NCBI GenBank assembly: GCA_003049465.1
Contig: PYSS01000057.1
Coordinates: 176,985 to 240,984 of the forward strand
Reading direction: 5' to 3'
DNA from: Magnaporthiopsis rhizophila
Lineage: Eukaryota; Ascomycota; Sordariomycetes; Magnaporthales; Magnaporthaceae
Length of the DNA stretch: 64,000 nt
This document shows, in pieces, positions 46,790-58,800 of the stretch. The notes beneath the pieces were generated by a model, which worked only from the letters and a program-made list of their open reading frames with translations, was not told the DNA's origin and did no database searches. A program made the translations under genes and the position numbers. Every line of letters begins with the position of its first letter. Position 1 is the first letter of the stretch.

Positions 46790-48067
46790 CTAGCCACGTC
46801 TCTCCTTTACGCCGTCGCAAACCATATCCGCCGGAGAGAACAACAGAAGCGGAGAATTACAGGGAACACAGGCGTCCCGAGGTGAAGGAGACCCTCCCAG
46901 ATCGCAATAGAGTATAGAATCAACAAGCGAACGGGACAGGTCAACAAGATCATGACGATGGCGCAATGTCTGGGCGGCAAGGAAGGCAGCACCGAGACCC
47001 CGCGCCCTCCGCTGGACGATAGCCTCACCATACCCTCCTGCCCCCGCGCTCTGAAGCTCGGCGAAATGGCTGCCGGCTGGCACGTGGGGGAAACCCGACT
47101 GCCAGTTGGCCGCCAGGGACCCTGGTTACGTTGCAGCATGTATGAGTAAGCTATTCCTCGGTACCAGTCGTTGGGTCAGGGAAAACAAAGCTTGTATACC
47201 TTTGACGACGTGGGAACGGAAGCCTAGGGCACTGAGTGCCGGACCTGTGGCCCAGCCAGGGAACATGACCATGGAAGCTGCGAGCCCGACGCTTCCGGCG
47301 GCCGACGGATTATCGATCGTCCACTGGATTACCTTCTCGAGCTCTGGGGCGATGTCGGTCTCGAAGAATGCCGCGACGTCTGCCAGTGCCCTCTGGAGCT
47401 CAGGAGGAAGAGTGTCGAAAACGAGGCCAGAGGCATTCGCGAGCGTCTTTCCAACCACGGGAGCAATGTTCTCCTCTGCGAACTTGACGGCCCTGCCAAG
47501 CTCCGGAATGATATTCTCCTCGACGAAATTGATGCCGGCGGACGCAGCCCTCTCTAGCTCCGGCACGATATTCTTCTCGACAAAGATTCCCGCGTCGGCG
47601 AGAGCCTTCTGGACCTCGGGCGGCAGTACGCCATGGACAGCGCCGAGGCTTTCCGAGGCGGCCTTGCTGACCTGGGGAAGGAGCAGCTTGTCGACAAAAG
47701 CGAAGGCCTTGTCGAGCTCGGGGTTGACCTTGTCCTGGATGAAGTCGGCGCCATCCGACACGACCTTGGCGAGCTCGGGCACGGCTTTGGTCTTCAAGAA
47801 GCCGACCCCTTTGTTGATTTCGGGGATGATGCTCTTGCCGACGAAGCCACCAACGTCTGCTGCGACCTGGGCGAAGAAACCACCGAAGAAATCAACTTGA
47901 GCATGCTCGTGGCTTGCTGCAATGGTGCACAAGACCTATCAATGTGATGCGGCATGTCAGGTTGTCAGAGGCTAGCAAACTCGAGCGACTTGTTCCGAGA
48001 AAAGGACCCAGCACGGAGGTATTACCAGTATCACCACTCGCATAGCCAAAGAGCGTAGCAGTAGCAT
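46790..48067 (-). CDS. Secreted or membrane IFI6/IFI27-like protein with Pro-Glu-Leu repeats
   Basis: There are three exons on the minus strand: 48067-48026, 47935-47200 and 47121-46790. Introns are 90 bp (GTAATA...GATAG, with CTGAC) and 78 bp (GTATAC...ACCAG), giving 369 residues in frame. The 42-nt first exon completes a strong signal peptide (MLLLRSLAMRVVILVLCTIA). Residues 45-215 are amphipathic helices in which Pro-Glu-Leu-type motifs recur at 52, 67, 86, 101, 120, 139, 158, 173, 192 and 211, a strict 15/19-residue spacing. The C-terminal part has the IFI6/IFI27 core: a hydrophobic segment (SVGLAASMVMFPGWATG), LGFRSHVVKGSLAANW, then AGSHFAELQSAGAGGYG. It probably inserts in or coats a membrane; the role is unknown. 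The repeat-peptide gene is 0.7 kb downstream, and EMC1 starts 0.5 kb upstream on the other strand. Confidence 0.75.
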
Positions 48068-48580
48068 CCTCAACCGCGCCTCGGCTGTGGTACCGTAGCG
48101 AAGATAAGTCTGGACGGGTGGGATATTGAGGGGTGGACGGCCGGGAGCGAGAAGCTAACTGTGCAAACGCTGATGAAGCCTAGATTCTGCAATTAGGAAT
48201 ACATGATGGAACCAGAGGCAAGTTGAAGTACGTGTTGGGTCGAAACAAGTGCTGCCTGAGCAGCGGCACGGCGCCCGTTGTATTGGCCATATCCGCATGC
48301 CATCGGAATTTTGTCGTGTCGTTGCGCGATACGACGGCGGTGCGCCAAACCCTCCCGTTCATTGGAGTACACAACGTAGCAAACAGGCAGGACTGCCCAC
48401 AAGTGATTGCGTTCTCGAGCTAAAGATGACCAGCAATAACTCGTCCGTAGGGAATAAGTGGGTACCTCCCCAGACTACCCCACAAAAGCGGGCCAGGACC
48501 AATTCTGCTCCCGACAGCTGGCGTCATTGCATGAGCGGCCGCCGCGAGAAGCTCGACGACGTCCTCGCGACGGTCATGGC
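48068..48580. promoter_or_regulatory. Divergent promoter region between the long IFI6/IFI27-like gene and EMC1
   Basis: The two start codons (48067 minus, 48581 plus) are 513 bp apart and point away from each other, so both promoters must lie here. There is no obvious TATA box and no convincing extra gene. Confidence 0.6.
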
Positions 48581-51500
48581 ATGAACCTCCACAAGATGCG
48601 GCCGCTCTTCACAATACTGCTGTCGGCCCTGCCGGCGCTGGCCGTCTTCCGGGACGAGGTCGGCGACGTCGACTTCCACCACGCCCTCGTCGGCCTGCCG
48701 CAACAACACACCACCTTCTTCCACCGCCCCCGCCGCGACGACAAGGCCTCGCTCCTCTACACCCTCTCCGACCTCGGCATCCTCGGCGCCGTCAACCCGA
48801 GCACCGGCGCTGTGCTCTGGCGCCAGCACGTCCTCGCCGGCCGGTCCGACAACTCCTCCGCCGCCGCCGCCGCACACCTTCGCGCCGCCGAGGGCGAGGG
48901 CTGGATCGCCAGCGCGTCGGGCCCCTCGGTCAGCACCTGGGAGGCCGCCAGCGGCCGCAACATCTGGTCCGCCGAATTCCCTGGCCATGTCCGCGACCTT
49001 GAGGTCATGGAGATGGCCGCTCCCGGCGACGGCCGCAAGGACCTGCTGGCCCTGTCCTGCGACGACGAGAGCGGCGGCCACGCCACCACCCTGAGGCGTC
49101 TGCACGGAACCGAAGGCACCGTGGTCTGGGATTTCCACGATGACAGTAAGGACATGCCGCTGCAGGTCAGCAACAACGTCGACAAGGTCTTTGTCGTCAG
49201 CCTCCACGGCTCGCCCGGCGCCTACGGCCTCAAGGTCACGGCCCTAGACCCGCCCACGGGCCGCCGTCTTGACGAGATCCTCATTTCGGCCGGCAAGGGG
49301 GACATTGCGAGCGAGAAGGACGTCATGTTCGTCGGTGCGAACTCGGCCATGCCGATTCTCGCCTGGGTCGATAGTGACCGCAATACGCTCATGGTCAACG
49401 TCCTGGGAACCAAGGCTAAGTTCGAGTACCCGTTGGTTGCCGGAACGCAGACGGTCGAGATCCACGCTCCGCACCTGGTCCAATCCGATCCGCACTTTCT
49501 CGTCCATATGCGCACGCGTGGCGCAAACGCCGCTGCCGTCTTCCACATCGACCTCAAGACCAGCGCCGTTTCCAAGGCCTACGACCTGCCCCTCCTCGCC
49601 GGCACCGGCGCCGTCGCCACAAGTTCCATCGGCGCCAACGTGTACTTCACCCGCGTCACGCAGAACGAACTGATCCTCGTCGCTTCCACCTCCCACGGTG
49701 TTCTCGGGCGTTGGCCCTTCAAACCTGCGGCCAACGTCGGCGTCGACAAGATCGTTAACGTGAGCCACGCCGTGGCCGAGGTGGTCAAGAAGAGCGGCGA
49801 TAACTACGCGGTACGGGCAGCTGCTCTCACCGTCGACGAGGACTGGGTTCTGGCGCACAACGGCGAGCTGGGCTGGGTCAGGCCCGAGGGGCTCAGCGGC
49901 GCCGTCGCGGGCGCCTGGGCCGAAATTCCGGAGTCGGAGTCTCTGGCCAAGACGCTGGAGGCCGAAGCCCACAGCAACCCCATCGAGGCCTACCTTCACA
50001 GGGCCCGGCGCCACGCTGCGGACCTGGAGCACCTGCCCGACTGGCTCGCCAACCTGCCGCGCCGTATTATCAGCAGCGTCTTCGGCACCGAGGCCCCAGC
50101 GAGCGGCGCCCTGATGCGCGACAGCTTTGGGTTCAACAAGATCATTGTGCTGGCTACAAGGCGCGGGAGGGTCTACGGCCTGAACGCGGGGAACCGCGGC
50201 CAGGTGCTTTGGAACCGCAAGGTCTTCTCTGGCAGCAGCGCGGTCGGCTGGGAGATCAAGGGGCTGCATGTGGACGACTCCAAGGGCACTGTGGCGATCT
50301 GCGCCAGCGACGGCGAGTTTGTCGCACTGAAGACGGACTCTAGTGAGGTGGTCGAGTCGGAGCTGGCCGGTCTGACACCCGAGGTGCAGAGCACGGCGCT
50401 CGTCGACAGCACCTCGGGCCCCTGGCTGCTCCCGATCCCCAAAGGCGGCGAGCTGGGTCCGCTCCCAGCAGAGCTGGCCCCAAAGCAAACCGTTGTCATC
50501 CAGGTGGGCGACGAGCTGCGTGGCGTAAAATATTTCCCCGTCGGCGACGCCAAGACCAGCGAGCCTGTCGTCACATGGACGTTCAGGACAGCGCCCGGCC
50601 AGACCATTGTTGAGATGACGACGAGACCGGCCCACGACCCGGTGGCCTCCATCGGCCGCGTGCTGGGAGACCGTACGGTCCTGTACAAGTACCTCAACAA
50701 AAACACGCTGCTCGTGGCGGCCGCCGGCGCCGAGGACTCGACCCTGACGACGTACCTCTTGGACACGGTCTCGGGCGAGCTCCTGTCGTCGGCGACGTAC
50801 GCGGGCGTCGATGCGGCCCGCCCGGTCACCTGCGCCATGTCGGAGAACTTTTTCGCGTGCTCCTTCTTTGGCGACTACGCGCTGCAGGAGGACCCGTCGC
50901 AGGCGGTCAAGGGCCACCTGGTGGCCGTGACGGACCTGTACGAGTCCGAGTTCGCAAACGACCGCGGCGCCCTCGGCGACCCGGCGCCCGGCGCGCCCGC
51001 AAACTTCTCGCCCGTCGCGCCGCTCGAGGACCCGACGACGGCGACGGCCGTGCTGCTGCCCCACGTCGTCTCGCAGACCTGGGTCCTGGCCTCCGGGCCC
51101 GTGGCCGCCCTGGCCGTCACGACGACCCGCCAGGGCGTGTCCAGCCGCGAGCTGCTCGCCTACCTGCCCGAGTCGCGCCAGCTCGCCGCCCTGCACCGCG
51201 CCGTCCTCGAGCCCCGCCGCCCCGTCGGCCGCGACCCGACCGCGCACGAGGCCGAGGAGGGCCTGATGCGCTACGGCCCGGCCGTCGAAGTCGACCCCAA
51301 GCTCGTCGTCTCGCACGAGCTCGACCTCTTGCTGCCGTCCGCCGCCGGAGCCGGCCGCAGGAGCAGCAGCCGTCAGACGATCGTCACGGCCCCCGCCCTG
51401 GTCGAGAGCACGTGTCTGGTGCTCGCATTCGGCGTCGACGTCTACGTCACTCGCGTGGCCCCCAGCTTTGTTTTTGACATTTTGGGCAAGGGCTTCAGCA

Positions 51501-51708
51501 AGGTTAGCCTTGTTGGCACCGTGCTGGCGCTGAGTGCCGGCGTTGCGGCACTTGGACCTATGGTATGTTTTTTTTTTTTTTCTTTACACCTCCCGGCATG
51601 TACACGGGACACCCATCCCCTTTCTTAACTTTGCGGCTTAACTAACATCCAACTCGCGTCTAGGTTCGAAAGAAGCAGATCAACCTGCGTTGGTCCGCGC
51701 CAGCTTAG
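48581..51708 (+). CDS. EMC1: ER membrane protein complex subunit 1 (EMC1)
   Basis: There are two exons: 48581-51562 and 51664-51708. The intron starts GTATGT, contains a T run and ends CTAG; it joins in frame to give 1008 residues. The start is Met 48581 or 48596; both precede the signal peptide (MRPLFTILLSALPALAVF). The N-terminal lumenal part is a PQQ-like beta-propeller (for example GAVNPSTGAVLWRQ and GLNAGNRGQVLWNRK), followed by the C-terminal EMC1 domain (DUF1620), with ARPVTCAMSENFFACSFFGD and ASGPVAALAVTTTRQG. Near the end is one membrane segment (LVGTVLALSAGVAALGPMV), and the last exon encodes VRKKQINLRW, a known C-terminal signature of EMC1. The EMC inserts tail-anchored and multipass proteins into the ER membrane. 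An opposite-strand frame of 690 codons is a shadow. Confidence 0.95.
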
Positions 51709-52257
51709 CGGTCGATTGTGGGCCAGGTGCTGCCCGTGTTTCCCATGTTATCACATCTGGGTCGGTCTTATTTTCTTTGTGCATAGAAATGACGGGTCAG
51801 GCGCACGTTGGCGTGGCATGAAATCATATGGCTTTTGTTCTATGTTGTCTGCGATGGCATCCAAACATGACTTGGTTCACTTCCTCGCTCTTCGCTTGTC
51901 ATATTCCCGGCCTCATCATGTACGCGGCCGTCGCACTTGGTAGTTTTCGGGCTCGCAAACAACGGGCGGAAACACGCAACCGGCCTCGCAGCAATGACAC
52001 ATTCCAGCTGTAAACCCACAACGCAAAAAAGTCAGCCTATTACTCTGTAACGCCTGTTTTCCCCATCAGGACACACACCTAGCAAAACGGAACAAAAGGA
52101 AAAAACAAACGATATAAATCGGCGCACAACACGTAAGACATAAGAAGTTAAATGTCTAACCGGACGTGGTACTGTGATCCCAACTACCCAAACTCTTGTC
52201 GTGCTTTTTTTTTTTTTTTCTTTTTTCCCCCTCCGTTTCGTCACATCTCGCCGAAGC
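51709..52257. other. Convergent 3' region between EMC1 and the Zn2Cys6 gene
   Basis: This is the short spacer between two converging genes, with a T run near 52206-52219. No gene is seen. Confidence 0.5.
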
Positions 52258-55200
52258 TCAGTCGACGATGAGAGATAGGTTCTCGATTGGCGCGACAAGC
52301 ATGCCTACCTGGACGTTGTCGACCTTGCAGTCCCCGTCCCGCGATGGGACGTACATGAGAACGCGGGTACCGTCGCTGTAGGGTGTCGACTGGCGGTACC
52401 GAAGAGCCACAAAATACTGTGCCTCGACGGCGCGGCCGACCTGGGGCAGCCGGATGCGGTAGCGGTTGATGAGTTGCTGGATGACCGTCAGGTTCTTGTT
52501 GGCCATGCGCACAAACTCGCCCGTCTCGTGCAGGACCTGACAAGCGCGCACGAAGACGTCGACGCAGCCATCGTCGAGGTGGAATAGCACCGACATGGCG
52601 GCCGCGGCGCAGACCTGCATCAGCCAGTACTCGTGCTTGAGCGAGTAGTGCGACCGGAAAGTCCAGACCGTGTTGATCATGGAAAAATTGCTCGACGTTT
52701 TCAGCGCGGCCGCCGTCGAGTCCGCGAATCGCTCATTGGGGAATTTGGCTGCCAGCGGGCTCAGGAGCCGGATCATGACGAGCTCGTACGTTGCGCTATT
52801 GTTCGGGTTGCGGGAAGCAAGCATGTCCATGTCATACTGTCAGTGGCAAGAATTTACGGAGATGAAAAACAAGCCACAGGGGAGGGGGAGGAGCAGAGGA
52901 GAAACTGACTGCAGCGACAGGACAGATGGCAACGTCGAGTTGTTCGGCTGCAGATGGTCAGGTAGCCCGGCCCTCCAGCGGATCAAGCCATTGTAAACAC
53001 CCTCGATCGTTAGCCGGACGTTCTTGTCGATCTCGGCGGGCACTTTGTCGCGCGAGCTGCCGATTAGGTCCATGAGATCTTCAGCTAGCTCAGCCAGGGT
53101 ACACTGCGCAACAAAGACCTCTCGATAGTGCGACGGCTGGAGTCGGCAATCCACCGGATACGCACACCAGTTCGCCGTGGGCGACTCGGGTAGCGTCAGG
53201 TATGAGAGAGGGTGCTCGAACATCTTTTCCATCCTTGGGCGGGAGATATAAAAGCGATATTCGAAGTTGACGGCGATTTTCCTGGTGGTAGTGGATTGAC
53301 AGTATCATCCATTGTCAGCCCCAGGGAGCCGGCCATGTGAACGGTCATAAATGCCCAGATATTAAGAGCCTTGGAAAGCAACGCGAAGGACTGAAGAGAC
53401 TGGGTTAGCTTACGCATTGAAGGAGTATATCCCCCAGACAATAAGCGATATTGCCTGGAGCTCCCTGCCCATCCTCGAGTCCCATCCCGGGCAGACATCA
53501 GGCATTGCCCGCCGGTCAAGGCCCAGTTTGAAATAGAGCCCAACCATCTCCCACATGTACCTTTCGGCCTGGCGCGCATCGCCGGCGCTGCCCTCGTAGA
53601 GCCATAGCAGCGTGATGCCCTGCAGCACCGTAATCGACGGCCGCCTTCGTTCGTCTTCTAGCATACGCTTGGCGGCACAGGCGAACTTCCATCCACGGGT
53701 GGAGTGATCGCCTGGAACGGCGTATATTTTGGGGTGAGTGGAATAAAGCTATGGTCTCCATCGATTAGCATCCCGCTTCAAAATCTCGTCTCCTCTAAGA
53801 TGAGACCTTGACAGTAATGCGGTGCGGGTTGACGATGTCGGGAGCATAAAGGCCGGCACTCACACAAGAGACTGTTAGGAGGCACAATACTAGAAATGTG
53901 GTGCAGAAGGTGTGTTCCATGTTCGGCGCCGGATCCAAGGGGTCCAGGAGACGCATGTCCTCCAGAAAGAGAACGCGATCGATGACATTAGAGAAGGTGT
54001 TGTCCCACGTCCAAAAGAGAGTCAATAGGTGCGTGAGGTGGTAGTCGTCGTCGTCAATCCCAGGAACCCAGCGAGATACGGGAAGGACGTCCGAAGTCGA
54101 TACGTCCAGCGGGCTGAAGAGGGTGTTAGGGGGCTTATTACGGTAAAGAATCTCGAAGACGTGCTCGGGCTGGTCGAAGCTGGCGGTTGGGGATGACAGT
54201 TAGTGTCTTAGAACGATCTCATACTCTGTGGTCCGAGTAGGGGCATGTCAAAAAAGTGCGTGGCCGAATTGGGCGGCGTCAAGCCGTGGAGGAGTGGGGA
54301 GCTATGTCTGACGTAGGGTGCGAAGGCAAAAATTGCCAGGATGCCTTCCGACAAATAACACAGCCGGTTGGGGGATCATACGGAGATGCTAGCCGCCTGT
54401 GGTGCGGGAAGGGGCGAATATCGTGAAGGTACGTCCAAGTCGAGCTGTCGGGACTCGCCGTGCTGCCTGGCGCCGGAGAGAATGCCGTCAGTCTCACCCT
54501 TGGCCGGCTAGCGCATGAGAGGCTTGGCAGGCAACTCTGTGCACAAAACTGACCTCGTGATTGCTCGGGGGAGCCGCCGGGGAGAAGCAGAGTGGCATCG
54601 GCGATCCGGGCGACGGCGTCTTCGAGGGTTGCGGCGCTCTTCACTTGACGAAGTATTTCGGCGGACTCGGCGTCTGGCCCGCGTCGAAGCAGGTCCAGGA
54701 TGGTGAGCAGATCTCGGTGCGACTTGGAGACCTGGTTCATGCGCTGTCTCTCGGCGTCGCGCTGGGATAGGCCCTCGGGGACCGAGTATCCGCACGCAGC
54801 GCCCGAAGAGGCACACGGAGCGCACACTGGACGGAGGCCATCACACTATGTTCGGCACGGTTTGCCGGCAGGCAGTCAGCCCCGTATCCGTCAGCCCAAA
54901 AGTCCAAGCCGGTTAGGAACCCCTCGCCTGGCTTGGTGACGCGGCGTCAGAGTTTTGCTGGCGGCCGATGCGTCACGTGTGCCAGAAGCGCTACATGCAT
55001 CCCCCGGTTGGACTTGATGGCCGGGCCGGCTCCCTCATCCAAAGGTGGCCCGCCGGATACAGCCGTTGGCATCGAGGGCCGTGCGCTCTCGTATCCATCA
55101 AGCCACCGGGACGTGCGAGGGCGTGAGGGAGACCGCTGGAAGGGCCGCGGTTGAGCAGACGGCTGGCTAATGGCGCTGGCCTGGGACACGAATTTGCCGA

Positions 55201-55843
55201 CGGGAAGAATGCTCTTTGTGCTCCGTGCTTCAGAGGTTGCGTACCTTGACCTTTCTTTTCCGACAGCCTGTTCCATGTTCGCAGTCAGTGCCAAATCAAG
55301 ATCAGCGGGCATCCTTCCTGATCAGACGCCAAGACCAAGGGGCCCAATTGACATGACATGTCTGAAAAGCGGAGTAATCCAGGGTTCGAGCGAGTCGAGT
55401 CGTCGGCTGCTTGCCGGATGTGAGAAATGACCAACGAGGCACTGCGCCATGGCCCTGAGCACAAAGGAGAAGGGATAAGAAGCAGACTGGAAGAGGGAGG
55501 GGAGGACAAGTAGGCAGAGACATGTCGAGAGAGCAGACGTACTTTGACAGGCTGCCTGCACAGTTTCCCGCTTCTTCTTCTTGGGCCGCTGTGCCAAGGG
55601 AGACGATGGCCGTTTGCCGATTCGATCAGGCACGTTTGGCAACAGCGGGCGGAGCTTGTTGGCATTGCTTCCGCTGCTGCCGCCACTGGTGCTACCGCTG
55701 CCGCTGCCGCTTCTCTGCGCGGCGGCGGCGGCGCCACCCAAGCTCTGGCGTTTGCCGTGATCGATGGCGGCGGCCGCGATGCTGCCCAGATTGAGCACTT
55801 TGTCGCTGGGGGCGCTCACTGGCTGACCCGTGGAGGCCCGCAT
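52258..55843 (-). CDS. Zn2Cys6 fungal transcription factor, eight exons
   Basis: My exon model on the minus strand is 55843-55543, 55267-55245, 54845-54554, 54466-54433, 54179-53866, 53711-53414, 53281-52906 and 52836-52258, giving 738 residues with all phases closed. The zinc cluster is C-x2-C-x6-C-x6-C-x2-C-x6-C at residues 99, 102, 109, 116, 119 and 126 (CQSCRKRKVKC, then CAPC). It is split over three exons, the middle one only 23 nt. A linker and coiled-coil-like region follow (RDAERQRMNQVSKSHRDLLTILDLL), then the fungal transcription factor homology region (LLTLFWTWDNTFSNVIDRVLF; ITLLWLYEGSAGDARQAERY). The N-terminus is Ser/Gly-rich with a basic KKKKRE patch. It should bind DNA as a dimer at CGG-type sites. 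Weaker points are exon 4, the donor of exon 5, and the GTTTCT donor of exon 7. Confidence 0.8.
55245..55267 (-). other. 23-nt microexon of the Zn2Cys6 gene
   Basis: It lies between GAACAG and GTACGC and encodes the last two bases of Ser plus CRKRKVK. It supplies the second cysteine and the basic stretch of the zinc cluster. Without it, neither frame nor cysteine pattern would fit. Confidence 0.75.
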
Positions 55844-58800
55844 CTCTGTCGGGGCGCTGCTGCAACTCACGCGGCCGCTCAAATGGGCGCGGTGAGGATT
55901 GAGTGGTCGCGGAGCTGTCCTCCGAGAGAGGGGCCGCACGCCTGCGGATTAATGGCGGTTGGTCACGGTTTTCGGGGCTGGGTCGGCGTGGTGGAACGAG
56001 CGCAGCTTAGGCGAGGGGAAACCGTAAAAAATTAAAAAAATTATGTGCCAGCGGCGAGTGCGAGAACCTAGAGGCACGTCGTCGTCGTCAAATAAGGTGC
56101 CTGCCGGCTCGTTGTCGGGATGGGACGACAGGACGGGGCAATTGGGAAGGAAAGCGAACCGAGGTGGCTTCTTTTTTTTCTCTCTTTTTTTTTTTTCTTT
56201 TTTTTTCTCCTTCTTTCCTTTTTCCCCCTCCAGCTCGCTCGCGGTTACTGCTGCTACTAGATGAACCCCAGCCTTCGGGGGCTTGCGACCCTGCTTGCGG
56301 GGCCCCGCCGTCCAGTTGTGTGGCCCAGCCCAGCCAAATTGAGTTTCAGTGCTGGACGATGCTGCTGCGAGACGGTAGGCACGCCGCACCACCCTGCTCC
56401 TTCCTCTGATCGGGGATCAAGGACAGGGAGCGATGACGATGCTGGATAGGTATGTTGTGTTACAACCACATGCCTTGGAGCAAGCAGAGTGCTTCACAGG
56501 ACCGAGAGGGGCAGAATAATAGAGGAGAACAGCACTGCATCCAGCTGGCTCAGTCAACCCCAGCCGCCTTCAACGTCCACCTCCACTATCGCGCTGCTGC
56601 GGATCGGTGATCGCTGTGGGGCTGCTTGACCAGGCAAACAAGACTCGAAGATCCAGGTTTGTCACTTCAGTCGGTCAACGGTCAACGCCCGGGGCGAGAT
56701 TGAGGCTTTTGGATCCATGCTCTTGCCTTGACTTTTTGGCTTCGTCGCGCCGTAGCCCCTAGATTGGTTCGGGCAAGACGCCCAAAGCCAGCAGCAGCAG
56801 CACAAGGTCACCACCCTGGGAGGTGCACAATGTAATCGGGTCCAGTGCACCTTCTCTTCTCTGCCACGCACCCAGCCCGTCAGCCTTGGGGCAACACAAA
56901 GGGGCGCTAGCCTCCATGACGCTCCACCTCCAGAAGCGCTAGTGTGGCGAGGTGCTAGGGGTAAAGGTTGTCCATCCATGGCTCAGTAAACAATGGATGG
57001 ACATGGAAGCGTCACAGTTCGCTGTCCATACTACCCAGTCGGTGATCACTGCCGCAGTCTGTCAATTTTAGCAACCTACCCTCGACAGCACAGGAACTGA
57101 GCTCTCCACCACCCTGACGTCCTCTGCCGATGTGGCAATCGATTGCCCATCTGCTCTCGCCTCTCGTCTTCTTGCCGACTTTCTCGCTTGCCGTCGTTCC
57201 CACTATGCATACCACCTCGGGGCACAAAACTGATATGTGATCATCATGATTTACGTTTGGCGCAGGGGCCGCTTTCATTGGGAAACGTTGAGTTATATTC
57301 ACGGTGGCATTCAGCACCAATTAAGCAAACCTTCGGACAAAGCACGGGCTGCATGCTGGGCAAGTTCCGTCTGAAGCCACATCAGCCCTCACCCAAGGAC
57401 CAGGGGCCCGGGTTTTCTTGGCCTCCCTGCCGGCTGGCAGTTCCCTGTGGCAACAACGTCTGGTCGAGTGTCGGGGTCCCTTGGCGACTGCACATGTGGG
57501 AGTGTGATGAACGGATCACGGCGCATGCGTCCATGACACCGCCCTTCCCACCTCTGCTGGTTCTCAGTTTTCCCATCACCAGGCGCTTCGACGAAAGTAG
57601 GAAAAGAAGCAAAAAAGGGGGGATACTCGTAGCTTTCTTATTCATTTATTTCAAGTTTTATACTTCTCTCTATTTTGAAAGCACCATTCGATCGAGATCG
57701 GGACACGTGCGGGAGCAATTTGGTTAAGGCCACTTCCCTTTTGGTGTAACTCTACTTTTTTTTTTTTTTTTGGCAACGTGGTGCGTTCTCGTTCTGTGGC
57801 GAAGGCCGGCACCAGTTGCGGCCTCGACCTCTATTCCGGCCATCCATTTCCTGCATGAGCCAAGATTTGCGAAAAGCGGAAGGACCCAGGACCCCATGTA
57901 ACAATATATGGAGCCCACCCGCAAGCACCAGTCGACTCTCTCCGATCTCTCCACACCCTGTCGGTTGTCAAGATCGCGACAGAGGCTAGGTCGCGAGCGC
58001 CGCGCAAATATCATAAATAGAGCAGATATCATTCTCGTAGAATACTTTGAATCGACAAAGCCAGAGGCTGACCGTTAGCACACCGATCACATAAGGGGGT
58101 CCATTTGCCTTTTCCATCCTTTTGTGCATTTTTCTTCGACACCCCCTCGATCATCGCGATACCACTCCGGCGCTCAGATCGGCCATCCATCTTTTACGTG
58201 CCATGCCCTGCTTTCGGCTCCTCTGGGCTGACGATTACCGTAGGGGCTGGGTCGGCAGTCCGCAAGACGCATCCCCGGTTTTTGGAACCGGCTGAGTGCT
58301 CGAGTGCCTCTCGAAGTGGCTAAAGTCGACGCCACGAGTGCCATCTCTATTTCTTTTTTTTTTTCTTTCTTTTTTTAATCGGGTTTTCGCTCTGTGAGCG
58401 TAGCCAGAGATGGCTCGGATACGTGTCGGACAAAGCTAAGATGAGGCCTCGGACGAACAGCAACCAAACACGCCCTCGACCCAAAACAGCTAACCATCTC
58501 GGGGATTTCTTCTGAGCCTCACAGGATCCGCTAACATCCCCGTAAGTCTCAGCTACCCGTTCGTCGCTTGCGTTCCCAGAGCCCCTCCCTTGAGATGCCG
58601 GCAGGTAGAGGGCAACGCCGTTGCTTTCTGCCTACGACACGTCGCAGCGACCAGCTGCCTGGTGCCCTACCTTTGCCGATCTCCACCACCAGCGCCCCGT
58701 CTGCCCACACATCGTGGGCATCTCAGCGAGGCCAACCCACAAGGGCCACGCACCAGATACCCGGATGGGGGGCCCCGGATGAGGTGGGCCGGGCATGGAG

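Noticed and set aside
47126..47932. Single-exon reading of the long IFI6/IFI27-like gene
   Set aside because: That frame begins at TTG, lacks the signal peptide and ends inside an intron; the three-exon model restores the signal peptide and the conserved LQSAGAGGYG segment.
49244..51316. 690-codon minus-strand open frame
   Set aside because: It lies entirely within EMC1 on the opposite strand and reflects the GC-rich codon use of that gene.
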